A stretch of 64,000 nt of DNA from Phycomyces blakesleeanus NRRL 1555(-) (Eukaryota > Mucoromycota > Mucoromycetes > Mucorales > Phycomycetaceae): contig NW_017265139.1 in NCBI RefSeq assembly GCF_001638985.1, positions 1,364,001 to 1,428,000 of the forward strand. The letters run 5' to 3'. The notes beneath the pieces are model-generated. The model was not told the DNA's origin. It ran no database searches and saw only the letters and a program-made list of their open reading frames with translations. The position numbers and the translations under genes are program-made. Below, one piece after another: positions 23,868 through 35,059 of the stretch; within the stretch, counting starts at the first letter, position 1; the number at the start of each line of letters is the position of its first letter.

Positions 23868-26800
23868 CTATGCAAGCCAAGCGTGCTCTAGAACCTGATC
23901 TATATTGATTCGTTCTGCTACTTCTCTTCTCAACATTTTTTCTATCAAATCGACCATAATGGGGCATGCATCGGGTGCAACCCTCAACTCATGTCCCATA
24001 ATTTCCTCCATGCAATAAAATGGATTTTCCTTGTAAATAATTGTGTAGAGTAATATTCCCAAGGCCCATATATCTTGTGGTGGTCCTTCATAGCTTTCTC
24101 CTCGAAGTATTTCGGGTGGAACATAATCAAAAGTGCCGACAAAGGTTTCGAACGATCGGTTAGACTTCACATAAGCTGCACTGCCAAAATCAATTAGCCA
24201 AACTTGATTTTTTCGGTCTAGAATGATGTTTTCATCCTTAATGTCTCGGTGAACTATTTTGTGGTGGTGCAGATGTTGAACGGCCAAAGCTATTTGCTTA
24301 AAGATATGACGCGCGGAATTTTGGACTTCTAAGCGAAATTCAATGCTATCGAACAAATCCATTCCGTCTCCATACTTTGGCATTACAATGTAGCAGTAAT
24401 CATCGTCTTCAAAAAAATCAAGCATTGATGCACAGTTGGGATGAGGATTCTTTCTTAGAGTGTTGAGGACATGTATCTCAACAGGAATAACACCCAAGGA
24501 CCGGTCTCGTACCCAACTGTCAACCAGAATGTTGGACTTCGTTACAAACTTAATAACCAATTCTTCATCCGGTCTATCATTGTGATGTGCATGCCGAACA
24601 ATGCCGAATGCACCTGCACCTAGTGTAGTAAGAACGGTGTAATCATTAATCGAAGGAGTATTTCTGGCAGGTTCTTCTGTAACTGCAACCACAGCAGGTT
24701 CTTCTGTAACCGCAACCACGACAGGTTCTTCTGTAACCGCAACTACGACAGGTTCTTCTGCAACCGCAACTACGACAGGTTCTTCTGTAACCGCAACCAC
24801 GACAGGTTCTTCTGTAACCGCAACTACGAGAGGTTCTTCTGTAACCGCAACCACGAGAGGTTCTTCTGCAACCGCAACTACGACAGGTTCTTCTGCAACC
24901 GCAACTACGACAGGTTCTTCTAAAACCACAAACGTGGTAGCTTCTTCTGTAGCCGCAACCGTCATATGTTCTTCTGCAGCTGGGACTGTAGCGAGAACTT
25001 CTGAGCCTTTCTCTGGAATATAATTAGCTAAAGGCGAGTTGATTGGTGTTGGTGGAGTAGGTAGATCGAGTCCATTTTGGTTTTTACTTTCTAAATGAGA
25101 AAATCCGTCTTGTGTGTGACCTTGCCGAGTATATACGCCTTTAGTATAGAAGCTAACCCAGAGTCCCAAACGTTTGTCGTTGTGAACAGGCATAAGTTTA
25201 ACCTTAACCTCGAATAAACTTCCATCATCGTGCTTTGCTAGAATTAGAGGAAGTGGCTCATTATCTTTATAAATGAGGTGTTGATCTGCACCGTCTAGTG
25301 ACGGTGTATCCATAATTAATTCGCAACAGGTTGCATTGTTGAGTAATGGGTCGCTCTGTAGCAAGCCACCTTCCTTGAGATGCTTATAAAATGTAGGAAA
25401 TTGGGGTAGAATTTCCTCGATCTTTGTCTTGTTAATTAAAGAGTCTTCAGTACGGCCGAATAGAGACTTGGCAAATAACTGGTTACAGCTTTCAATAACT
25501 CCATTTTTTTCTATTTCCACCAGACCAGCAATCAGAGGGATAGATGTCATTTTACAAATAAAATATGGGGTTTTCTGCGAGGATCCTTGGCTCATCTCGA
25601 GTAGTTTGAAACTAATAGGAAACATTGCATCATTTTTGGTTTTTCCACCAGCACTCTTCCATTCGATAAATGTTTTGATCTTTTCAAAACCCTGGTTCCA
25701 GGTTGGGATTATCGATTTCAATGAGCGACCGATCAATTCTTCTGGAGTGTAGCCATACAAATCAAATACTGTTTTATCGGCTTGCAAGATTAAACCCTAG
25801 AAGACATATGAGTATTGTACTTATTTGCCATCAAGAAGAAAAGGAATAAGTTTTTTTTGGGAATTTACCTTGTCATCGACAAATACATGTACTAGTACTT
25901 CAAAGACTTCTTCAAAGATCCAAATGTAGAATGTTTCTCCAGAAGAACTCTTTTTTTCCTTGATCCACAAAGAGATATTTGACAGAGAATTATTTCGCTT
26001 GATAATTGGTAGCTATTTTGGTTATTATTTGTAGAGAGAAATATCAGATGAGTAATATGCTTAAAAAATGTGCTTGATATCACAATTACTTACTACGTCG
26101 CCACGAATTAAGAAACTGGAACTATTATCGGGATTTAAAGTATCTCGGTTTCTGAACATGTTTTCAAACGTGACTTTAAATAAAGGATCAATGAAATCCA
26201 GCATATATATGCCCCCAATACTCCGATCACTTGAATCCCCGAAGAGCACATTGGAGGCAGAATCGTTTGAGAGGATAACACGACAATCTTTACGCGTGGT
26301 CAAGATAGCCCGAGTATCTGATTCATCTTGAGGTGGATGAAGTTCTGAAAGAGAAAAAATATTTGAGCCGGACTCGTGACTTTCGATGGTGGTGGGTGTC
26401 GTGACTTCGATTGAAAGAGACGAATCAGTTGATCGGTTAGAGATAGGAAATTGTGAGAAGTGTTGCGAGAGAACTGAACACTCAGTATTTGGTGGAGAAT
26501 CAGGTAGACGTGCAATAATTCTGTTGCGTTCAAAAGTAAATATTGGATCAGAAAAATCTGGTGAATGGCTATTATCGAGAAGTGTTTCAAACTGGTCGAG
26601 TTCATTGCCGGAGAGTGGTGGGCTTGAGAGTTCATGCTGGCAAAATGATGTACTAATTTTGTGGAGGTTCCTGTCTAGAATCGGACGTGGGCTAGATGAC
26701 ACGTGCGGTGAAGTGGGGTGTATACTCGTGTCACATAATGGATCGACAGTAGGTTGTCTAGAAAGGAATCGATAATAACAAAGAGATTATTAGTATAGAT

Positions 26801-26931
26801 GTGGATTGGTTAAGATCACGGACACACAGACAAAGATATATATATATATATATATATTACCGGGGTTCTGGACTAGAAAGGGATGAACAATTTTGTGGGA
26901 TAGAAAGAGGGTGTGTAATATTGTAAATCAT
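23868..26931 (-). CDS. PAS-domain serine/threonine kinase (PSK/PASK)
   Basis: A nutrient-sensing kinase of roughly 920 residues in four exons. The start is at 26929-26931 (MIYNITHPLS), TAG at 23868-23870. The N-terminal half holds PAS-type sensor modules, one around RVILSNDSASNVLFGDSSDRSI and one around DKTVFDLYGYTPEELIG, the latter split by an intron. The kinase domain has LGAGAFGIVRHA, the ATP-site lysine in VIKFV, HRDIKDENIILD, DFGSAAY and VPPEIL, a set typical of PAS kinase. Between PAS and kinase lies a tandem array of about nine copies of a 9-residue unit (EEPVVVAVT and variants). In yeast Psk1/Psk2 phosphorylate Ugp1 and translation factors to direct glucose to structural carbohydrate. 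That role is inferred here. Confidence 0.93.
24668..24985 (-). repeat. 27-nt coding minisatellite in the PAS kinase gene
   Basis: About nine near-identical 27-nt units (plus-strand core GGTTCTTCTGTAACCGCAAC) and two degenerate ones at the N-terminal side (plus-strand right end). Each unit encodes nine residues, so copy-number change keeps the reading frame. Units vary mainly at T/A before EE and V/L after P. Confidence 0.95.
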
Positions 26932-28050
26932 ATTAAAGAAGAGACAATAAGGATCTTCTCTTCTGAATATGCAATTATTATCAAAAGCCTTTAGGGTGAG
27001 CTTTTATAAGCACTTATTTTACTAGAGAAATAGGCTATAGGTTTAATATTAAAATAAAGTAGAAACTGTTGAATGACTTGAGGAAATGAAATGCAATACA
27101 CTGAAATAAAATTAAATAGTGAAAGGGTGGGGACAAGCGGGGTCCCCCACATACCTTTATATACATGTCTTTGGTTTGCCTTTCTATACGTCATTGGGTA
27201 GATCTGAATCTTGTCGAATAACAACTAAAGAAACATTAACAAGAGACAGTTTTTGACTTTATTAACCGACATGAACCCGATCCTCGTCACTTCAGGAACA
27301 TAATTTACTAATGTTTCCAGTATTTTCGCTTCACATCGTTGACTGAAATGCACGTGCATGCACGCATTATGAAATACTTGAGACAATATTTGGTCTATTA
27401 TGAACAGGAGCCTTGTAATATTCGAAACGCTTTAAAGACTCCATAGAAATCGATTGACGGAGAATTCTGGAAAGAGGTTTTATTTATCTATTGTTACAGA
27501 AATTTACATCATATGCGTCAATTTGAAATCCATGCTTTCTCTATTCAAGCCTTTTAGTGTTTCTGTTTAGACAGTCAAACATTATTATACTCATCCTTTG
27601 GTGTTGCATTCTCTTTCCTCCTTCTTCTTCTGCTCCTTATTCTTACAGTGATCATTTACTTGTCTTATTTTAGCATGTGGCTTATAATTGATATTCGTTA
27701 ATGCAGGAATCTTGAATACATTAATTTATTCAATTGAATTGGGCTCATTTATTTAAACAGTACATTTTAAATCATCGTTAAGCTTTTGCCATTTACACAA
27801 AATAAGCATATTCTAATAGTCAGATAAGACGCTTTGGTCAGGGATGGTTAACAACGGCTTATGTGTACTAGAAAGGAAGGACATCGTTCATTCAAACTCC
27901 TAGCCTTTTAAAGTCGGTTCCATGCCTTTATTACTCGGCCCATCTTTCTCTTTCTCTTTACTTTTAGTTTTCTACTTTTGCCACACCCAGCCTACTCTTA
28001 CACGCACATATCTATCATTATCGTCCTCCTGAATTCCCTCCTATCAACCA
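26932..28050. other. Divergent intergenic region
   Basis: About 1.1 kb lie between the PAS kinase start (minus) and the orphan gene start (plus). Pyrimidine-rich DNA at 27900-28045 precedes the latter start, as is common in fungal 5' UTRs. No additional gene is seen. Confidence 0.6.
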
Positions 28051-28557
28051 ATGAAGCAACCACATCACCACATCAACAGCGTAATTTTCAAGGGAGACCG
28101 TCCCCTGCCCGGGTCCCATCCGTTTCTTAATTTTGCGCGAAAGATAGCTCAGGCTACCTCCATGCGTCGCCCGGTCGACATTCAACTCGGGTTAGCCAGG
28201 GGCTCAACTGTAGTCGCAGTTCGCGAGAAACAGCAGCATGCACTCCAGAAAATAAAATGGCTGTTGCCAAACCTACTCAGTGTTAATAGGCGAGAGGCTG
28301 CATTGTGGAGACAGCCATTTACTGCACTCATGTCCTATCTCCAACCTCCAAATCGAAAGGGTATTACAAATGATGAGAAACTATGTCAAGACAAATTAGA
28401 ACAGCTGATAAAAGACGTCCTCTCACACATCGATGCCAAGCAAGATTCCTCGGATCTCAACGAGTTACGTCCCCGACTTATTGCTTTCTTGGATGCCAAA
28501 GAAAGGGAAGAGGGTGATGAAAAAGAGGAAGAAGAGGAAGAACTAGAGCCTCTATAA
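28051..28557 (+). CDS. Uncharacterised 168-residue protein with acidic tail
   Basis: A single-exon ORF with a good ATG after a pyrimidine-rich leader. The N-terminal part is basic (HPFLNFARKIAQAT, MRRPVDIQLGLARGS), the centre looks helical, and the C-terminus is an acidic run (EEGDEKEEEEEELEPL). There is no signal peptide, membrane segment or recognised motif. Composition and length suggest a real, possibly nuclear or nucleic-acid-associated protein. The strand and frame are supported by the absence of a better alternative and by UTR-like flanks. I do not assign a function. Confidence 0.7.
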   Translation: MKQPHHHINSVIFKGDRPLPGSHPFLNFARKIAQATSMRRPVDIQLGLARGSTVVAVREKQQHALQKIKWLLPNLLSVNRREAALWRQPFTALMSYLQPPNRKGITNDEKLCQDKLEQLIKDVLSHIDAKQDSSDLNELRPRLIAFLDAKEREEGDEKEEEEEELEPL

Positions 28558-29054
28558 ATATCCCATTCTTTCATTCCCTTTATCTTTTTACCTCTTTCAC
28601 ATATATATTTTTTCTGTTTTTTTTTATTCAGTTGACAGCCATGGTTACATGGGATGTATACATTAGCTACTACAAGTTTTTTTAAAAAAAGGGCCTATCA
28701 TATACAATATGATATTGTAAATAAATCCTCTACCGCATTGCACCTTTCATTGATTGGATTCCCACGCCAGCTTGACGATAGAAATCTAACGGTTGTCGGC
28801 GGTTCGTTTCAAATAGGTGGGACAGATACGTTTTCTAGGGTGGTTTGAGCTTTTAGGTTTTTTTTTGTATCATTACTCCACCCCGTCTTCGTAAAAAATA
28901 CAATCTATGAACCCGCCAAAACAAACATCATCTCCTTGATTTCTGATATAGTTGTACTCAATTTTTTTTTGTCTTTTTTTGCCACAGCACGGGTCTCAAC
29001 GGATTACACAGGGTATTCTTAATTTTAATATTTTTAGACGATAGAAAATAATCA
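28558..29054. other. Convergent intergenic region
   Basis: About 500 bp lie between the ends of the orphan gene and the aminotransferase gene. It contains T-rich tracts. A 64-codon plus-strand frame at 28654-28848 is not supported by any motif. Confidence 0.55.
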
Positions 29055-30398
29055 TTAAATTGTGGGATGTTCTTTTTCAAACTGCTCCAAATAAGCAACC
29101 AATACGTCGACTTCCTCCTCGGGCATGGCATTGTAGATCGAAGCACGGGCACCACCTAACACATACAACACAACTATTAGCCATCGAATAAGGCGCACAT
29201 GATATCGAAATACTTTACCCACTGAACGATGTCCCTTCAATTGGACCATTCTTCTTTCTTCTGCTCCCTTGAAAAACTCAGCCTCGAGTTCCTTTGGCAG
29301 CTTGAACACCACGTTCATCTTGCTTCTTGCTTCCTTTTGAACAGGAGCCGAAAATAATTTACTGCTGTCAAGAGCATCATAGAGCTTGTTTGCCTTTTTC
29401 TCGTTTTTCTTTGCGATCTCAGTCAAGCCACCGTGTTCCAAAAGCCACTCGAGCATCAATCCGACCATATAGATGGCAAACGTTGGTGGTGTGTTGTACA
29501 TTGATTCATTCTTGGCCAAGGTGTCGAAATCGAGCATCAGAGGACGAAGTGGTCCAACCGAAAGATCGACAATCAGATCTTTACGGACAATAACCAATGA
29601 AACACCAGCAGGGCCGAGATTCTTTTGAGCACCACCATAAATCAAACCGTATTTGTTTACATCGATAGGGCGCGACAGGAAATTGCTCGATACATCAGTT
29701 ACCAAAGGTACTGAAGGGTTGACCTTGGGAACCGATTGGAACTCAACACCGTGTACAGTTTCATTATCGCAGTAGTAGACATAAGCCACATGGTTTTTTG
29801 CGGGGTCAGTGAGTGACCAGGTAGATTCGGGTGTGATTCTATCATAGGCACCAGCGGCTTTCTTGGTGTCTACGACGCGGTTGACGACAATTGGATTTCC
29901 CTTGACAGACTCTGCAAGTCTTTGGGCTTCATCTGCTGCCTTGCTAGACCATGCACCGGTCACTATGTAGTCTACCACAATAGGAGAGTTGTCTTTGGTT
30001 TTTGACAGCTCCTTTTGTTTGGCAGCAATAAGGTTATAGAACACAGCAGCAAACTGGGTTGTCGCACCACCCTGCATAAATAGAATCTCGTAATTGTCAG
30101 GAATGTTCATAAGTTTAGTCAAGTTAGACTTGGTGCGATTGAGGATTTCGCCGAATGGTTTAGAACGATGGGAGAGTTCCATTACTGACATTCCGGTATT
30201 GTCATAGTTCAAGAGTTCTTCCTGAGCACGTTTTAAGACGGATTGGGGGCTAGAGAAGAGAGATAGAGGTAGAAAGTTCAGGGGGTTTGTGCTTGCTATT
30301 GGTTCCTTTTTTTCTTTTCTTTTAGAGATAGCTTGTAAAAAAAAGAAGCATTACATCTTTGCAGGACCTGCACCAAAGTTGTAAGTGTGAGTGGACAT
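29055..30398 (-). CDS. SER1: Phosphoserine aminotransferase
   Basis: The PLP-dependent enzyme of serine biosynthesis that converts 3-phosphohydroxypyruvate and glutamate to phosphoserine. Exon 1 (start 30396-30398) encodes MSTHTYNFGAGPAKM, and an intron separates it from the body. Family landmarks include MSVMELSHRSKPF, MQGGATTQFAAV, VTDVSSNFLSRPID followed by YGLIYGGAQKNLGPAGVSLV (Lys of AQKN is the PLP-binding lysine), and GHRSVGGARASIYNAMP. The last intron (29156-29218) is 63 nt, a multiple of three, and has no stop in frame, so its retention would add 21 residues within GHRSVG/GARAS. Length is normal for the family. The C-terminus is HPTI. Confidence 0.95.
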
Positions 30399-31245
30399 TT
30401 TTTATAGGATCAGGCTTCAAAAATTGTAAGATAATTAGAATCAAACTCTTCCTTGCGTTTGAAACTCCCAAGATTTAAACATGTCAATCTTTATGTGACT
30501 GTTAATCAGCCCTGGGCTCACCATGACACATTTTTTTTTTCATAGAGAGAGAGAAACGGAGATCAGGCATTAGTCCCGCTTTGAGTCATATAAAGATGTA
30601 CATATATAAAGAATGTAGATTTGCCTTTATTTGATAAAAGATTAGAGTGCATTGGTTTGTGAATACAATGCAGTTGTGATCTATATATCTATATATTTTA
30701 TATATAGATCTAGATATAGTTTATTGAAAATAAATAAAAGGAGAAGAAATTCAACAGACAAGGAAAGATCATATATAAACTCCTAGAGCATCACAGTAGG
30801 GAAAAAAAAGAGTAAAGCTCAACATTTCAGTCAACTAAATGATATGAAAGAAAACATTATTATTACTGGTTTAATTTGGCTTTGTAGAAGGAGAGTGATT
30901 TGAAACTTTTTTTTTTTCATTTTTGGTGTTATTTTATGATGATTATGATGATAATGATAATGATAATGAAAATGAAAATGATAGAACTAGGAATATTAAT
31001 AATAGAAAGAAGAAGGAGACAACGACTGCGACAAAGAAGAATAAGATGATAAAGAAGAAAGTGTGTACACAAAATTAAAATAATAATAATAATAATAAAA
31101 AAGGATGTAATCTACAAGACGGTCTATAGACAACAGATTATATATATTTCTTTATATAAAAGGAAAGGTTAGGCTATTTTAAGGGAAAGCAAAGAAATAA
31201 AGAAAGGAGAGAGGGAGGGATGAAAGGGTATTGATTTGATGGCGC
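30399..31245. other. Intergenic region between SER1 and the C2H2 gene
   Basis: About 850 bp hold the SER1 promoter and the probable long 3' UTR of the minus-strand C2H2 gene. It contains a perfect 11-bp inverted repeat (30678-30688 with 30700-30710), an (AAT)n run near 31080 and purine-rich plus-strand DNA from 30990. No gene is seen. Confidence 0.6.
30678..30710. repeat. AT-rich inverted repeat (hairpin)
   Basis: GATCTATATAT and its exact complement ATATATAGATC are separated by 11 nt. It could form a hairpin in the SER1 promoter or in a transcript, but AT-rich chance palindromes are common here. Confidence 0.6.
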
Positions 31246-32831
31246 TTAACATCCAACAGATCCTGCTTTGGATAGCCAGCCAAGGCTAGGGTTCATTTCA
31301 TTGTGTCTTTCAGGAGAATGGCTGTGTTGAATGGGAGGCAGATGACGAGGTAAATTGTCCAGAGTTGGGCCAAAACTAGATTCATGAGTAAGATACTTTG
31401 GATATGAAGTAGACAGGTCTGTGCTGTGTTGTTGGCGTCTGCGCTCTGCATGACGCTCGTGCGTCTTCATATGCTGAGAAAGGTTATCTGAGCGAGAGAA
31501 TGTCTTGTGGCAAGTAGGCACAGAGCATGCAAACGGTCTTTCACATGTGTGTATTCGCATGTGCCGTTTGAGGTGCTCAAGACGCTTGAATTGGCGGTGA
31601 CATTGGTCAACTGGACAGATGTGCTCTTTAGATGGGGACATACGACATGAATGGCGATCGGAAGATGGTGCCTTTTCTTTGTTGGAAGACAATAAAATGT
31701 CCATTTGTAGACCTGATGTACATCTGGGCTGCAAATGTGGCATTTCAGGGTGGTGGGTTACGGGTGACGAATAGACAGGTGAAGACTGTCTGCCCTTTGG
31801 TACATGAAAGACGCTGTTGTGTGATTGGAATATCCGATTAGGCTGAGGAAGATATGTTTTGTGCTAAATGATTATAAAAGATATCTTGAGTACATAACTC
31901 GTCACTGAATTCAGTTATTGCACCAACATACCTCTTCGGGAAATGATGGACGACGTTCGAGTACATCTTGATAGGAATACATGTTGTAATTCATGTTTTC
32001 ATTGAATGGTTTTTGATTGTCTATGGTGTGTGAGACTGGCTGTTTCGGACGAGAAAGATTCTTCTTGGCGTGAGTGCGATAGTGCGAATTGAAGTTGTCT
32101 GACCGACTGAAGCTCTTTCCACAGCCTGGATAGCGGCAAACATAAGGGCGTTCACCGGTGTGAACATACGCGTGGCGCTTGAGATGTTCGTATCTTTTGA
32201 AACTCCATCCGCACATGGGGTGCTTGCAAACATGCTTGTTTTGGTGCTGGCCATTTGGATTGCAGGCTGAAGCAGTGTGGTCTTGGGTAGCTAAAGGTGA
32301 CTGAGGACCATTTTGAAGAGAAGGTGAGCATTGGATAGGAAACTGAGAGTGAGAGTGAGAGTGGGGATGAGAGTGGGGATGAGAGTGAGAATGAGGGTGA
32401 GAATGAGGGTGAGAGAGATAGCTAGAAGAATTGCGACGATAGAAAGAGTCTTGGGGAGATTGAAGAGCAGGACCACAGCCGGTAAAGGAGGGTAAGTCAG
32501 AGGAAGATGAACAAGAGGAAGAACATGAATTGGAGTGGTCTTTAAGCTTGAATTGGTGGCCGATTAGGTATGGTGAGACTGAGGGTGTGAGTGGAGGCGA
32601 GACGTCTTGGTAGGCATTAGAGTAAGTCATTGGATAGCCTTGGTTTGACTTGGAGGTTTGGAAGGCAGAGGGATATTGGTAGTGGCGGTCTCTTTCAGAA
32701 ATATCTGACAGAGGTGAATCAGCACCAGAGTCTTCTGTGTTTTTGAAGGGAAGTTTGTTGGTGTTGGAGTTGATGGCTGTGGTGATGGTGTTGGTGTTGG
32801 TGTTGGTGTTGGTTGACTCGTGCTTTAACAT
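31246..32831 (-). CDS. C2H2 zinc-finger transcription factor with two finger pairs
   Basis: A two-exon gene (intron 31864-31931) whose exons each end with a pair of C2H2 fingers. The exon 1 pair includes [19 protein letters not shown] and [15 protein letters not shown]. The exon 2 pair includes [19 protein letters not shown] and [15 protein letters not shown]. The FKRxEHLKRH/FSRSDN pattern is that of fungal Msn2/Ste12-type finger pairs that read CCCCT-like or related sites. The N-terminus is Thr/Asn- and Ser-rich, then a His-Ser-Pro tandem repeat follows. I chose the ATG at 32829-32831 (MLKHEST). An in-frame ATG at 32912 would lie only about 11 nt from the TATAAA-like site and is unlikely to be in the mRNA. 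No Ste12 homeodomain is present. Confidence 0.88.
32340..32420 (-). repeat. His/Ser/Pro-coding minisatellite in the C2H2 gene
   Basis: Purine-rich repeats of GAGAGTGAGAGTGGGGAT type on the plus strand encode alternating Ser-His-Pro-His units on the minus strand. The tract sits N-terminal to the first finger pair. Histidine-rich repeats can bind metals or favour condensates. Function here is unknown. Confidence 0.85.
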
Positions 32832-32922
32832 AATCGTTATCAAACAGGCAAAGAAATATAAGAAAGCAGGGCAGATACAGAAAAAAAAAGAGGGGTGGGG
32901 GTTAATAAACATTCACTGCTTT

Positions 32923-32929
32923 TTATAAA
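32923..32929 (-). promoter_or_regulatory. TATA box of the C2H2 gene
   Basis: TTTATAAAA-type sequence on the minus strand, about 92 nt upstream of the chosen start codon. It fits transcription starting near 32895 and supports the MLKHEST start. Confidence 0.5.
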
Positions 32930-33539
32930 GTTGATCTTTTTTTTTATTATTGGATTTGATTTGCCAGATTTAGCTCCAAGAGCTTATTTGGCTTTCTACT
33001 TGAGCCGATCCCCTTTTTTTTTCTTTTTAGTATTCATTTGATTCCAAGCAAGGGGATGAAGCTATGAAGAGAGAGAGAGGGCGATTCATTTGTACCTAAA
33101 AAAGAACATTATATTTGTTATATTATTCTTTTGCACAAGCATCTAATTTCTATAAGCAATCAAAATGCACCCCTCGCTTTTCTTCTTTAAACTGAAGAGG
33201 TTGACTTTTGGGTTCAGGGGAATAAATGAGCTGTAGAAAGATACTCCTTCAGAACAGTGGTGATTACAAGACTGCTTTACACTGCACTCCACAATAATAT
33301 ATCTTTTTTTGTAATCTATTCCAAGTCCCAATTGAACTTCTTTGTTGCAACGAACACTCTTTACCATCAAGACACGTCTTGGTTGAAATACACACTCCAA
33401 TTGAGACTCACGGTGAGCAAGAAAAAAAGGGATTGACAATGTCAATTGAGCATACAAAATTAATTGAACTTATTATAAGCACCTAAAAATACACATATAC
33501 ATCTACATATACATGTCTTGGTCAAAGCGCCTTGATGCA

Positions 33540-33573
33540 TATATAAATATAAATATAAATATAAATATAAATA
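33540..33573. repeat. (ATAAAT)n microsatellite
   Basis: Five to six tandem hexamers in non-coding DNA upstream of the C2H2 gene. Confidence 0.9.
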
Positions 33574-33757
33574 CAAAGGGTCACAGCTTTCAATTCTCCT
33601 TGTTTTTATTATCACCATTATTTCTTCTGATTTTTTTTTTAAAAAAAGAAAATAATATTATTAATAGCTGTATATTATTTACTATGAATTTCGAGGGTCT
33701 TTTGTGTGTGTGTGTGCAAAGGTTTACAGCTTGTATTCTGTCGTATATACATAGCTT

Positions 33758-33765
33758 TATATAAA
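33758..33765 (+). promoter_or_regulatory. TATATAAA element upstream of the Pro-rich ORF
   Basis: A good TATA-like octamer on the plus strand about 33 nt before the ATG at 33791. That spacing would place the transcript start almost at the ATG, which is short for an mRNA leader, so the pairing is uncertain. Confidence 0.3.
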
Positions 33766-33790
33766 TAAAAGGCAAGATTTCTGTTGAGAA

Positions 33791-33988
33791 ATGCCAAAAG
33801 ATCAAGGTTCACATCAACATCAACGGCTACCATTATCACTACCACCCCCCCTCACTTCTTCTTCTCCTACTCCTTCTCCTTCTCCTCCTTCTCCTTCTCC
33901 TGCTCCTGCTCCTTTTCTTAGACCTTTCATCCCCTTGACTAAACTCCTCTCAAGTTGGAAGCATTCCTTTAAAATGTTTTCAAAGTAA
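33791..33988 (+). CDS. Candidate small Pro/Ser-rich protein (65 residues)
   Basis: An ATG-started ORF whose centre is a C/T-rich low-complexity tract encoding Ser-Pro and Ala-Pro repeats. The ends are less biased: MPKDQGSHQHQR at the start and a basic, hydrophobic tail (LRPFIPLTKLLSSWKHSFK). A TATA-like site lies upstream. The low-complexity core means the ORF could be open by chance. I recognise no family. Confidence 0.3.
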   Translation: MPKDQGSHQHQRLPLSLPPPLTSSSPTPSPSPPSPSPAPAPFLRPFIPLTKLLSSWKHSFKMFSK

Positions 33989-34569
33989 ACTCAACATGTA
34001 CAAACCTTAATAAGTTAAAAAGAAGGGGGGAAATCTGACGCCTCGTGTTCTTGCGACTTTCTTTGTTCCTCTTAGCTCCTAACCCCTCTTCTTTTCATAC
34101 CTCCTTTTACTCCGCTAACAATACGATCGCACACACAAACCATGATCGGCAATAGTGATTGATTAAAGAGCCCTGAATAGGTTCGACAAGCTTGTCGTTT
34201 CATTAACACCCCTTTAGCTCTTCATGGTACGCGTATCAATGCAGGAAAACAAGGGGAGAATGAATTGTTTCTCTCTCTATATTTCTTTGTGTTCTTTGTT
34301 TTTCATCTGACTATTCTGGCATCTAGATGGCTGTGAGGTGAGAGGGGAAACTACACCACCGATAAAGATGAGAAAAATTTCACAAAGATAAATAAAGAAA
34401 TAATTAGAAATAGTAATAGTAATAATAATAATAATAAAGGGGAGGCAAATAAGAGGGGTAAGAGGAGGTGTAGGAGGAGGAGGTGGTGGTGGTGAAAAGG
34501 GATCAAGGCACAAAACCAAAGGAATATTAAATATTCAGTATTTAGTATTCAATAGGTGTATATATATAA

Positions 34570-34605
34570 ATTTATATTAATATTAATATTAATATTAATA
34601 TATAA
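34570..34605. repeat. (ATATTA)n microsatellite
   Basis: Five tandem hexamers with flanking TA-rich DNA in the region upstream of the L31 gene. Confidence 0.9.
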
Positions 34606-34941
34606 AAAGTTCATTTTGTTGCCTAGAACAGTAAACAACACTTCCATAGTGGTGAAACCTCGTGGTTTCTTTGTAACCAAAAGGTCTGTCGATGGTGTTT
34701 CCAAACCCACTTCACTTATAAGCATCTAGATAACACATATGTTAAATCGTCTGTGCCAAATTTATTTATTTTATTTTTTCTTGAAATTTGCTGATCTCTC
34801 AAACCATACCGACCACCCTCCAGCCCGGACAAGCTTAACCGTCACTTTGAGACTCCGGAGTAGGCTGGCTGGAAGACAAGGCAAATACACAGGCCACAAG
34901 GAGATGAAGATCCTCCTCTTTTATCATCCATCTGCAGAGCC

Positions 34942-35059
34942 GTAAGTGTTATTCTAATGGCCATCCAAGCCAAAATCAGTCTTCAAGCATCTACAGATAT
35001 ATGGATTGCTCAGGATCAACATCGAAATCCAGATGCTGATGTTAAATTTTCTTTTCTAG
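34942..35059 (+). other. 5' UTR intron of RPL31
   Basis: A GTAAGTGTT donor follows CAGAGCC and a TTTTCTTTTCTAG acceptor ends exactly at the start codon. I checked it for snoRNA boxes and found no convincing C/D pair. An ATG in the upstream exon (34904) would make an ORF that overlaps the L31 start out of frame unless transcription begins after it. Confidence 0.7.

Larger units (their letters stand above)
32930..34940. other. Intergenic region with low-complexity tracts
   Basis: About 2 kb between the C2H2 promoter and the L31 leader. It holds an (ATAAAT)n run, a C/T-rich tract with a small Pro-rich ORF, an (ATATTA)n run and a minus-strand frame at 33143-33457 that looks protein-like but has no ATG at its head. 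Only the small Pro-rich ORF is listed as a candidate gene. Confidence 0.5.

Noticed and set aside
33840..33915. C/T-rich tract considered as a triplex or regulatory element
   Set aside because: Similar tracts occur before several start codons here. Nothing specific marks this one beyond low complexity.
34277..34519. A minus-strand frame with poly-Pro and poly-Ile
   Set aside because: It is a translation of GGT/AGG and AAT trinucleotide repeats and not protein-like.
34942..35059. C/D-box snoRNA in the RPL31 leader intron
   Set aside because: A TGATG-like word exists near the 3' end, but no properly placed C and D box pair with a terminal stem could be found.
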